A stretch of 10,866 nucleotides of DNA from Caryophanales bacterium UBA4691 (GTDB taxonomy: Bacteria; Bacillota_I; Bacilli_A; RFN20; CAG-826): NCBI GenBank assembly GCA_002404865.1, contig DHKP01000022.1, forward strand, positions 1 to 10,866, in the 5' to 3' direction. The notes below the pieces were generated by a model. That model was given only the letters and a program-made list of their open reading frames with translations. It was not told where the DNA came from and did no database searches. Position numbers and translations under genes: made by a program. This document shows, piece after piece, positions 1 to 8,200 of the stretch. How positions within the stretch are numbered: position 1 is the stretch's first letter; every line of letters starts with the position of its first letter.

Positions 1-2
1 AT

Positions 3-161
3 TATAGCTTAGTCGCAAGGCTTTGCAATAGTGGTCGCCCTCTTTCCCTCGGGCCTAATGGTGAAATCGTAAGACAACAAAGTAGTTATGGACCTCGTAC
101 TACTCCGCCAAATGTTAGCGGCGAACTACTTTTTAAAAGCGCACCATTCAAACGAATATAG
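3..161 (+). CDS. possible 3' end of an unidentified gene (5' truncated by window edge)
   Basis: One frame stays open from the window edge to a TAG at 159-161, giving about 52 residues that end in FKSAPFKRI. The other plus frames and the minus frames of this stretch are interrupted. The peptide is rich in Gly, Pro, Ser and Arg and contains SGRPLSLGPNGEIV. I do not recognise a family. An open run this short occurs by chance fairly often (my estimate is of the order of one in ten per frame), so this is a weak call. The same bases can form a sizeable RNA stem (79-87 with 124-132), so the stretch could instead be non-coding RNA or a terminator region. The downstream regulator gene has its own promoter-like sequence, so no operon link is implied. 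Confidence 0.25.
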   Translation, partial: YSLVARLCNSGRPLSLGPNGEIVRQQSSYGPRTTPPNVSGELLFKSAPFKRI

Positions 162-194
162 TTACTGATTTTGGTTTGGTTTTTTCATTAATAT

Positions 195-221
195 TTGACT
201 AAAGCGACTAGAAAAGATAAT
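195..221 (+). promoter_or_regulatory. candidate promoter of the two-component operon
   Basis: TTGACT (195-200) resembles the sigma-A -35 box and GATAAT (216-221) the -10 box, each 5/6. The spacer is 15 bp, shorter than the preferred 17, which would make a weak promoter. Transcription would start near 228, leaving a leader of under 20 nt before the AAAGGG ribosome-binding site at 235-240. Confidence 0.35.
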
Positions 222-245
222 GATTAAAAATAATAAAGGGACATT

Positions 246-959
246 ATGATTAGGGTCGCGATTGTTGAAGACGATAAAAAATATCATGAGATTTGCCAAA
301 AACTTCTGAAGCAAATCGGAGAAAAGAAAAAAGACTCATTTGCCATCAGCGACTTTTATAATGGCTTGGATTTTTTAGAAACCTTCAAAGCGAATTTCGA
401 TTTGATCATCATCGATATTGAGATGCCACAGATTAATGGCTTGGAGGTTTCCGAATCCGTTAGAAAGATTGATCAATTCGTGCCAATCATTATCATTTCG
501 CACTCAGCCCAATACGCGGTCAAAGGATATAAGTTCAACGCGTTTGGCTATATCGTTAAGCCAATTTCGGAATACGATTTTGCTTTTGTGATGGATAAAG
601 CGATTCGCGTTATTAAAAACGAGAATAAACATTATATTGTTATTTCCAATAAAAGCACGATTCGCAAAATCGATATCGATGAGATTCGTCATATTGAAGT
701 TTCTAGCCACATCCTTAAAATAAAAACCGCGAATGATGTCATTTCCATTCGTGACAAAATCAAAAAATACGAGGAGATTTTAAAACAGTATCATTTTGTA
801 AGATGCGACAATTCGTATCTAGTGAATCTCAAATACTGCTCTAACGTTAATCTTAAAGACAATACGGTTAAAGTTGATGATGAAGTTCTTCCGATTTCTC
901 GGTCGAAGAAAAAAGCCTTTTTGGATAATCTTACAAATTACATTGGAGATGAAATCTAA
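246..959 (+). CDS. LytTR-family response regulator (AgrA/LytR type)
   Basis: A 237-residue transcription factor of a two-component system. The receiver domain spans about residues 2-120, with acidic residues E8-D9-D10, the phospho-acceptor D57 in IIIDIEMP, S85 in the switch position, and K105-P106 in the YIVKPI motif. A LytTR DNA-binding domain follows at about 130-232 and carries the family's late FVRCDNSYLVNL segment and a PISRSKKK-like end. Such regulators bind direct repeats about 21 bp apart, usually upstream of activated promoters. AAAGGG at 235-240 supports the ATG at 246. The stop overlaps the kinase start (TAATG), so the two are co-translated. The most obvious local target is the direct repeat at 2246-2276 before the lipoprotein-GH3 operon. 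Family assignment is confident; the target is inferred. Confidence 0.93.
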   Translation: MIRVAIVEDDKKYHEICQKLLKQIGEKKKDSFAISDFYNGLDFLETFKANFDLIIIDIEMPQINGLEVSESVRKIDQFVPIIIISHSAQYAVKGYKFNAFGYIVKPISEYDFAFVMDKAIRVIKNENKHYIVISNKSTIRKIDIDEIRHIEVSSHILKIKTANDVISIRDKIKKYEEILKQYHFVRCDNSYLVNLKYCSNVNLKDNTVKVDDEVLPISRSKKKAFLDNLTNYIGDEI

Positions 960-2245
960 TGTACGAGAATTATATTCTAGATCAAGCGGTATTTTATTAT
1001 CTTTACCGCTTTGTCATTCCTTTATTAATCGCTGAAATTATCACTTTTACCTACGTGCGCAAGAAATCGTATTGGGGATTGAGATTACTAGGGTATTTCG
1101 CTTTGTTCGTTTCTTTCTCGATTATTATCATCTATTGGAACGTCGATATCAAAATTGGATGGTTTAGAACCATTTTCCTTTTCATTTTCGCTTTATCGCT
1201 AGTGCCGCTTTATCTCACGTATTCGCTAAAATTCAAGCAGCTTCTCTTTTTAGCGCTCAGCGCCTATACCATTCAGAACTTTTCGGATAATCTTTGGCAA
1301 CTAACCATGATGTTTTTCTTTAATCCATCCAAGGGATTAGAAATAGGCTTGCTGGGGATTACTCTTTTAGTGACTTATTCCGCCTACTTTTTCATTTTTA
1401 TCAAGCTCGTCAAGAAGAACGACATCGTCGATTTGAATAATACCGTTGTGGTTTTGATGTCTTCTATCGCTGTTTTAGTCGTGAATATCCTTTCGATGTA
1501 TGGACAGCAAAATAGCGATACCGTCGCTCTCATTTCGATAAGAATTTATGCGCTTATCGCTTGTTTCTTCATTCTTGCCGTCCAATATAACATCTTCCAC
1601 GCTAGAAAACTAAGTGATGAAAAATCATTATTGGAGCAAACCCTCAAATTCCAGAATGAGAAATTCGCGAGTAGCAAAGAAACGATGGAACTCATCAACA
1701 TCAAATGCCACGATTTAAAACACGAGATTGAATCAATCAAGGACACTTGTTCCACTACCGAACAAATTAAGCGTCTTAATGATTTAAGAAAGACGGTGGA
1801 CATTTATGATTCCGCAATTAAAACCGGGAACCCGGTACTAGATATGGTTCTTTCCGAAAAGACTTTGGTTTGCAAGAAAAACAAAATCCGCATCGTTCCT
1901 ATCATCGATGGCTCTTTGCTCTCTTTCATGGACAATAGCGATATTTATTCTCTTTTTGAAAATGCGTTGGACAACGCCATAAAAGCGGTGAAAGTAGAAA
2001 AAGAGAAATGCCGCTCCATCTTCATCAAAGTGATTCAGAAAGGCGATATCGTCTCAATAAAAGTGGAGAATTATTGCAGCAAGAACATCGAATTTGAAAA
2101 CGGCCTTCCTAAATCGAAAGAAGACAATCGTTACCATGGATTCGGGACAAAATCCATTGAATACATTGTGAAAAAGTATGATGGGAACGTCTCTTTTAAG
2201 CTAGAAAACCATGTCTTTAGCCTTGTGGCTTGTTTCTTTAATTAA
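959..2245 (+). CDS. GHKL sensor histidine kinase, AgrC-like (HPK10 type)
   Basis: A 428-residue membrane sensor kinase paired with the preceding regulator. Residues about 13-213 form six or seven hydrophobic helices with short loops and no large extracellular domain, as in AgrC-type kinases that sense small ligands. A coiled-coil linker (about 217-245) leads to the phospho-acceptor motif CHDLKHEIE, with H251 the likely phosphorylated residue. The C-terminal ATPase has the N-box ENALDNAIKA (N335, N339) and a G-box GFGTKSI (394-400). The ATG at 959 overlaps the regulator stop, with GGAG at 945-948 upstream. No peptide precursor (AgrD-like) or AgrB-like processing protease is encoded beside it, so the ligand is unknown. 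Given the neighbours, a glycan-linked or cell-surface cue is possible but unproven. Confidence 0.9.
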   Translation: MYENYILDQAVFYYLYRFVIPLLIAEIITFTYVRKKSYWGLRLLGYFALFVSFSIIIIYWNVDIKIGWFRTIFLFIFALSLVPLYLTYSLKFKQLLFLALSAYTIQNFSDNLWQLTMMFFFNPSKGLEIGLLGITLLVTYSAYFFIFIKLVKKNDIVDLNNTVVVLMSSIAVLVVNILSMYGQQNSDTVALISIRIYALIACFFILAVQYNIFHARKLSDEKSLLEQTLKFQNEKFASSKETMELINIKCHDLKHEIESIKDTCSTTEQIKRLNDLRKTVDIYDSAIKTGNPVLDMVLSEKTLVCKKNKIRIVPIIDGSLLSFMDNSDIYSLFENALDNAIKAVKVEKEKCRSIFIKVIQKGDIVSIKVENYCSKNIEFENGLPKSKEDNRYHGFGTKSIEYIVKKYDGNVSFKLENHVFSLVACFFN

Positions 2246-2276
2246 GCAAGTTAGGCTATTTGAGGCGCAGGTTATG
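2246..2276 (+). promoter_or_regulatory. candidate LytTR operator (21-bp-spaced direct repeat)
   Basis: GCAAGTTAGG (2246-2255) and GCAGGTTATG (2267-2276) match at 8 of 10 positions and lie exactly 21 bp apart, two helical turns. Both contain the GTT core typical of LytTR sites. The first 9-mer (2247-2255) fits the published consensus [TA][AC][CA]GTTN[AG][TG] at 8 of 9 positions and the second at 6 of 9, with the expected 12-bp gap. The pair sits immediately upstream of a weak promoter for the lipoprotein gene. Binding is inferred. Confidence 0.5.
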
Positions 2277-2282
2277 ACAACT

Positions 2283-2312
2283 TTCTTAGCGATTTTGGTT
2301 ATTCGATAAAAT
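2283..2312 (+). promoter_or_regulatory. candidate activator-dependent promoter of lipoprotein-GH3 operon
   Basis: TAAAAT at 2307-2312 is a 5/6 match to the -10 box. The only -35 candidate at a usable distance is the poor TTCTTA (2283-2288, 18-bp spacer). A weak -35 placed 6 bp downstream of the direct repeat is the arrangement expected for a promoter needing a LytTR activator. Transcription would start near 2319 and give a leader of about 114 nt. Confidence 0.35.
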
Positions 2313-2331
2313 GTAACCGCTAACAAAATAG

Positions 2332-2418
2332 TATTGGCGCGTGTTTCTGCATACATAACGTAGTGGTAATCGCCAATAAGAAAGGAAAAATAACCTCGCT
2401 TTTACACGGATTGCGAGG
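2332..2418 (+). promoter_or_regulatory. structured 5' leader of the lipoprotein mRNA (two stem-loops)
   Basis: TATTGGCG (2332-2339) pairs perfectly with CGCCAATA (2371-2378) around a 31-nt loop. A second hairpin, CCTCGC (2394-2399) with GCGAGG (2413-2418), ends 14 nt before the ATG at 2433, just ahead of the AAAAGGA ribosome-binding site (2421-2427). Between them lies AGAAAGGA (2379-2386), a Shine-Dalgarno-like string with no start codon behind it. Neither hairpin has a T-tract, so they are not terminators. They could affect mRNA stability or translation. No known riboswitch is recognised. Confidence 0.35.
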
Positions 2419-2432
2419 GGAAAAGGAAACAA

Positions 2433-5213
2433 ATGAAGAAAAAGAATTTGTTTACGAAGTCGTTCGCGTTTGTTTTTTCGCTTGCCTTATTAGGCTCGTG
2501 CGCGGTAACGGGCGGAGAGCAAGGCGAAGGCGAATGGTATGGAGTCGGGATCGATGTTGATTTAAGCTCCCGCACTGAATTCTTAGAAGGCGAAAAAGTA
2601 GATCCAAGCATGTTCATCTTGACCGCTTACGAGGATGGCGAGGAAATCACTCCAGACCCAAGCGAAGTCACAATCGAACCCGCTCGCTCTTTGACCAAAG
2701 AAGACAAACAGTTGACCTTCAAATGGAAAAAATACACCACAACGCTCGACATCAATGTCTCCGATACGATGATTAGCGAGTGCGAGCTTATGGATAAGGC
2801 CATTTTCAAATACAATGAGCCTGAGCATACTCTTAACTCCCAAGGAAATACTCCAGATCCAACTAGCGACAATCCTGACATAAGAGATGTTGATGGGCGT
2901 TCAGCTTCGCGTGGATCAAGAAAGAATAGCGATGGGACTTTCACTGGGTATTTAGGTGATGTGAGCTATGGTTCTAATTTTTCTTATACCATCAATACAG
3001 AAAATGAAGGTGATGAACTTTACATTTACGCTTCCGTTGCTTCTAATAGCTATCATTGGGGTGCTGTTTCGGATAAATATAAAAGCGGCTTAAATGGTTC
3101 CAACGCGCTTCCACTTTCTAATGTTTACGAACTGAGCAACAACGGCAACGTTGTAGATAATAAGAAAGCCGCCGATATCAAAGAAACGATGGTAACGGAG
3201 GCCGAACTCGATAAAATTCCTTCTGCCTCGACGGAAAACCCATGGTTTGCTACCGTCGATTTATGCATGAAAAATTTCAAGCGGCACTGGCTTGGCAAAG
3301 TGACTCTAACTAGCGGTGTCAATAATATTAAAATTGATTTTAATAAAAACCAAATCACAGGTGGCCGATACGCTTATTTAGGTGCTGCGTGCGGTAACTG
3401 GGACAACATTGAAGTACGCTATGTTAAAAAAGGAGAATCACTTTCAAACGCGCAGCTTGTAATGGCTGATTCCCCAAAGCAAGAATACCTTGTTGGCGAT
3501 AAATTCTCTTTGGATGGCGCTTATTTTTATCTTGAAGATGAAAATGGCTTAACTGCTGACGTTGATATTTCGAAGATTCAAATCTCCAATACCGGTTCTT
3601 TAACGCCAGCGGATACTTCTATTGATTTAATATATGATCAAAGCAAAATTACCATTCCTTTAAAAGTGAAAACAAAAGTTATTGGTGATCTTGGCTCGAC
3701 TGATTCTGTAATTAAATATGTAGAGCCGGTCCATGACCGCGATAAAAATAATAAAGTTGAAGGTGAAGATGGGTTCACTTCCATTGATACCAAGTCAGCT
3801 GCCATCAACACAACGGTCAAAAAAGAAAGATTCTTAGAAAACGCTTCTGCATATGGGAAGTTCACCTATTCTTATAATTCAAGTAAATCGGGTGCTAAGT
3901 TTGATATTTATGCTAGCGTTGCTTCAAACGGCTATATTTCTGGCGATGTAGGCAAAATTTGGCCAGGTGCTAAAGGAGGGTTTATAGGCTCACGCGAAAT
4001 TGATTTCACGAAGTTTATGACACTTAAAAACAACAGCAAATCCTTTTCAATTAATGAAAACGCAGTGATTCCTCAAACTAATCTTACTAACGCCATGGAT
4101 CCTGCTTCTATTGGTGCAGCAGAGGCAGTAAAAAACTCTGCTTGGGGAGCGTGCACATATTTCTTGCTCAATAATTTCCGCAGGATTCATATCGGCACTG
4201 TTGATATTGTAGAAGGACAAAATGACATCGAAATTAATCTGAATTACAACAAAGGTGGCTTTGGCTACGCTAGTTCTCTATGCGGAAACTGGAAGAGCAT
4301 CGAGCTCATTTATGTTGATGAAAACACTGATAAGAGTATTACAAACATTGAAATGACGAAAGAACCAACCAAGTCTGCTTATGTGGCTGGAAATAAATTC
4401 TCTATTGAAGGCGCCGAATTTATTGGATACAACAGCGATGGTGTTGAAATTGGCAAAATCGATAATAGTAAAATCAAGATTATTGATAATGGGCCGTTGT
4501 ACGAAAGTGGCAAAGTACGCCTGAAATACGAAGATATTGAGTTCACGGTTGATGTCTCTGTTTCTAATTCAATCACACAGCCCTTAAACAAAGTAGATTT
4601 CTTAAATTCTCCTAATAACATGACGATTTCCTATCACAATGCAACAAATGGCACGACTGGCTTTGTCAGCGCTGCTGGTGGTTATTTCGAAAAAGTATCA
4701 ACCGGATCATATTTTGAATATGTCATTGAAAGCGACAGAGAAAGAACGATTACCGTTTCTGCTGAAGTTGCTACAAACGCTTACCTATATAATACCAGCG
4801 AACTGAAATATAACGACTATGACACAAAGATTGATGGTTTCACTCAAGGATGGATTGGCTCTTATGACCTTGAAATGTCAAAAGTGGTTGAGCTCTCAAA
4901 CACTGTAAACGGTGAGAAAAAGGTATTTGAAACGAACAAGGACGCCATTGCAAAAGGCCATATTATCAACGCTGAAGATGATGGCGAAACCGCGAAAAAA
5001 TACCTAAAAGCCGATGGAACGCTCGATCAATGGAGAATGGCTGACGACTTATGCATGAGACAGTTTGCTACCTTGACCTTGGGCACAATCACTCTTAGTG
5101 CAGGAGTCAATACGATTCGCCTTACGATGACCGGATATTTGAAAAAAAATCAATGGGCCCTAAATCGAATCTCGTGTGGCAACTGGAAAAGCGTCACTTT
5201 AAGCATCGATTAA
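2433..5213 (+). CDS. surface lipoprotein with three Ig-like/carbohydrate-binding-like units
   Basis: A 926-residue exported protein. The signal peptide KKKNLFTKS plus hydrophobic core ends in a lipobox L20-G21-S22-C23, so C23 should be lipid-modified and the rest lie outside the membrane. The mature part is three consecutive units of about 294 residues: 38-331, 335-628 and 634-926. Each starts with an Ig-like beta domain (about 75 residues, with patterns such as YLVGDKFSLDGA and YVAGNKFSIEGA) followed by a beta-sandwich of about 200 residues. The latter shares SVASNxY in units 1 and 2 (EVATNAY in unit 3), an LGTxxLxxGxNxIxI-like strand pair, and an invariant CGNW at 320-323, 617-620 and 915-918. 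The strand pattern ending units 1-3 resembles CBM6/35-type carbohydrate-binding modules, but the exact family is not established. No catalytic motif is seen. AAAAGGA at 2421-2427 supports the ATG. The gene is followed after 7 nt by the GH3 gene, so it probably holds or presents the glycan that enzyme attacks. Confidence 0.8.
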   Translation: MKKKNLFTKSFAFVFSLALLGSCAVTGGEQGEGEWYGVGIDVDLSSRTEFLEGEKVDPSMFILTAYEDGEEITPDPSEVTIEPARSLTKEDKQLTFKWKKYTTTLDINVSDTMISECELMDKAIFKYNEPEHTLNSQGNTPDPTSDNPDIRDVDGRSASRGSRKNSDGTFTGYLGDVSYGSNFSYTINTENEGDELYIYASVASNSYHWGAVSDKYKSGLNGSNALPLSNVYELSNNGNVVDNKKAADIKETMVTEAELDKIPSASTENPWFATVDLCMKNFKRHWLGKVTLTSGVNNIKIDFNKNQITGGRYAYLGAACGNWDNIEVRYVKKGESLSNAQLVMADSPKQEYLVGDKFSLDGAYFYLEDENGLTADVDISKIQISNTGSLTPADTSIDLIYDQSKITIPLKVKTKVIGDLGSTDSVIKYVEPVHDRDKNNKVEGEDGFTSIDTKSAAINTTVKKERFLENASAYGKFTYSYNSSKSGAKFDIYASVASNGYISGDVGKIWPGAKGGFIGSREIDFTKFMTLKNNSKSFSINENAVIPQTNLTNAMDPASIGAAEAVKNSAWGACTYFLLNNFRRIHIGTVDIVEGQNDIEINLNYNKGGFGYASSLCGNWKSIELIYVDENTDKSITNIEMTKEPTKSAYVAGNKFSIEGAEFIGYNSDGVEIGKIDNSKIKIIDNGPLYESGKVRLKYEDIEFTVDVSVSNSITQPLNKVDFLNSPNNMTISYHNATNGTTGFVSAAGGYFEKVSTGSYFEYVIESDRERTITVSAEVATNAYLYNTSELKYNDYDTKIDGFTQGWIGSYDLEMSKVVELSNTVNGEKKVFETNKDAIAKGHIINAEDDGETAKKYLKADGTLDQWRMADDLCMRQFATLTLGTITLSAGVNTIRLTMTGYLKKNQWALNRISCGNWKSVTLSID
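2544..5210 (+). repeat. three tandem protein-level repeat units inside the lipoprotein
   Basis: Units lie at 2544-3425, 3435-4316 and 4332-5210, each 293-294 codons. Identity is at the protein pattern level (CGNW, LGT/IGT strand, SVASN or EVATN, VxGxKFSxxGA); the DNA has diverged, so this is an old duplication rather than a recent one. Unit 3 differs most: its Ig-like part is shorter of conserved residues after ITQPLNK, and its end has SCGNWKSVTLSID directly before the stop. Confidence 0.7.
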
Positions 5214-5220
5214 GAAAGGA

Positions 5221-8200
5221 ATGTTTATGAAAAAAAACAAAAAAATAATGTCGACAAAGAAATGCGCTTCGATTTTTCTTCCTTTAAGCGCGTTTAGTTT
5301 AGCTCTCGCTGTTCTTGTTCCGATTTTCTCCAATATGTTCAAACCGACTCTTGATACAGTTTTTGGGCGTGGAGAGCTTGTAACGGATAATCAAGACGGC
5401 ATTAATACAGATTATTATGGGAAAAAGTCTGATGTTGAAGCGTTTGAAGAAAGCGTAAAGAGCACAGAAATCATTGCCAAGGAAGGCATTGTCGTAATGA
5501 AAAACAAAGACAATTTCTTGCCTTTATCAAGCGATGAAACTATTTCCCCATTTGGCTATTCTTACTATCGAATGGGATCAACAGCCGGATCAAGCAGTTG
5601 GAACAATAGCAAAGTCGAAACAAAATCATTGTCAAAATCCGTTGAAGACAACTTCAAAGTTAATCAAGAAATCGCCAATTTGACAAAAAACGCGAAGGTT
5701 AAGGAACTAACTGCCGCGGAAGGAACTTATCCGCATGATGCAAAATCCAGCCTCGGTGCTGTAAGACATTTATGGACCCTACCGTTTGAACAATATAATG
5801 GTCATGAAGGCGCTGCTAACGGGACTATTGGCATTTTAGCCGTCAACCGTTCAGGCGGTGAAGGCGAAGATTTCAAAATGGATGGGTATAGCGACGGCAC
5901 AAAGCATTCTTTGCAACTTACTGGTGATGAAATGAAAACACTCCGCTGGATGAAAGCGAATTGCAAGAAGACCATCTTATTGAACACGGGTGTGAACATT
6001 ATTGAAATCAATGATGAAGTGAATGAACTTTGCGATGGAATAATTTATATGCCGCTTCCCGGCACAGCTGGTGCCGGAATCTTCGGCGATATTTTATCGG
6101 GAAAAATTAACCCCAGCGGTAGACTCGTCGACACTTGGGCCAAAGATTTCCTCACAATTCCTTCTTCGGCTAATTTTGGATATGCCGGAACTAATCCTTA
6201 CCAAGCTGGTAACCCTTGGATGAAATATGATAATGTCAAGCAACTTAATGGAATAGATAACGGGACATTCGTTCAATACGAAGAAGGGATATATGTCGGC
6301 TATCGCTATTACGAAACCGCTGCAAAAGAGGGCTATATCAATTATGAAGACGAAGTAGCTTTCCCATTTGGACATGGTTTAAGCTACACGACATTTGATC
6401 AACGATTTGTCGAGAAAAAAGTTGAAAACGGCAAAGTAAAACTTAAGGTTGAGGTTACCAATACTGGAGAAAAAGCAGGGAAAGAGGCTGTTCAAATTTA
6501 TTATGGCGCTCCTTATACCGACTTTGATAAAGCGAATGGTATTGAAAAATCCTCGAAAAACCTCATCGCTTTTGATAAAAGTGAACTATTAGAACCAGGG
6601 CAAAGTCAAACAATAGAACTTTCCTTTGGGGTTGACGATATGGCTTCCTACTTTTATAAGAGGGACAATGGCGATGGAACGAAAGGATGCTATTTTCTTG
6701 AAAAAGGCGATTACACCATCACACTAGGAAAAAATTCTCACGAAGAATATGAGAATTATATCTATTCCAACGCGAATGATATCTTTTATGATAGCGCCAA
6801 TCCTCGTCAAAGCGAAAAGGATGGTCAATCAAAGCTAGACAACGACGGAAATCCAACTAATGAACCAAAGAATGGCGAGGGATTTGTGGCCGCGACTAAT
6901 ATGTTCCAATCTTCTAGCGATTTCATGAATGAAGATGGAATTACAAATATGTCTCGTAAGGACTTTACTAGCACTTTCCCAACCGCTCCAACTCTTGCAG
7001 ATCGCACTTTAAAGGATATTTACAAGAGCGAGTTTGACTCCTATAAACCATCTGTTATGAGTATCAAGGAGCATCCAGTACTTGGTAATCAAAAAGGTTC
7101 GAAAGTACGCAACACTAAGCCATTCAAGATTGAACAAAAGGATCTTGTTCTTTCCGCCCTTCGCGGAAAAGACTATTACGATCCGATGTGGGAAGACTTA
7201 TTGAACGAAATTTCCTTCAGAAACAAAGACAATCTCGATGATATTGGAAAGCTTCTTGCTTATGGTGCTTATAATACCGCTGAGCTAAGAGCAATCAACA
7301 AGGTTTCTACTGAAGATTTTGATGGGCCAAGCGGTTTTTCCACCTTTGGTTCTAAAAAAGACTGGAAATGGTGCAACTATTCTTCTCAAACTTTAACCGC
7401 CTGTACTTTTAACCCTCGTTTAGCTTATGAACGTGGGAAAGCGATGGGCCAAGAAGGATTGAGCAACAACGTTCAAGGGCTATACGCGCCTGCTATGAAC
7501 CTCCATCGTTCACCATTCGGAGGAAGAAATGCTGAATATATTTCTGAAGATCCATTAATTTCCGGCGTTATCTCTGCAGAAATTATGTCAGGTGCCGCTG
7601 ATGGTGGTATTTATACCTATATGAAGCATTTCGCTCTCAATGAGCAGGAATCTAACCGTCAAGACATGGCAATGACATGGGCTAATGAACAAACAATTCG
7701 TGAACTTTATTTAAAACCATTCGAGATTTGCGCGAAAACTTCACGTCAAAAATTGAATTACTACAATACTGAAACCGGCAAAAACGAAACCAAAGTTATC
7801 CGCGGTTGCTCTGGTGTAATGACGGGATTCAACTGCATCGGCCCTGTTATGTGTGCGCAAAACTGGTATCTCAATACTGGTGTTCTTCGTAACGAATGGG
7901 GTTTTGAGGGCATGGTCATCACTGACTATGGACCAAAAGTCAAGTTGGACCATATGATGAGAAGTGGTAACGATTTCTATCTCACCGCTTTCTCAGGCGT
8001 AAAAGGAACGTCTATGACTGATGTCTTTGATGATAGTTCTTCTATTACGGCACTTCATTCCATCCGCAAAGCGATCAAAAACATCTGCTATACGGTTGTT
8101 AATTCCGGTACATATGAAGGGATTGCTCCTAACGCCAAATCCGTTCGTATGATGGCTTCTTGGGAGATTTGGATCAATTATGTGCTTGTCAGTTCTCTTT

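Noticed and set aside
2297..2305. A third GGTTATTC copy as another LytTR half-site
   Set aside because: It lies 27 bp from the second repeat, off the 21-bp helical phase, and inside the promoter spacer.
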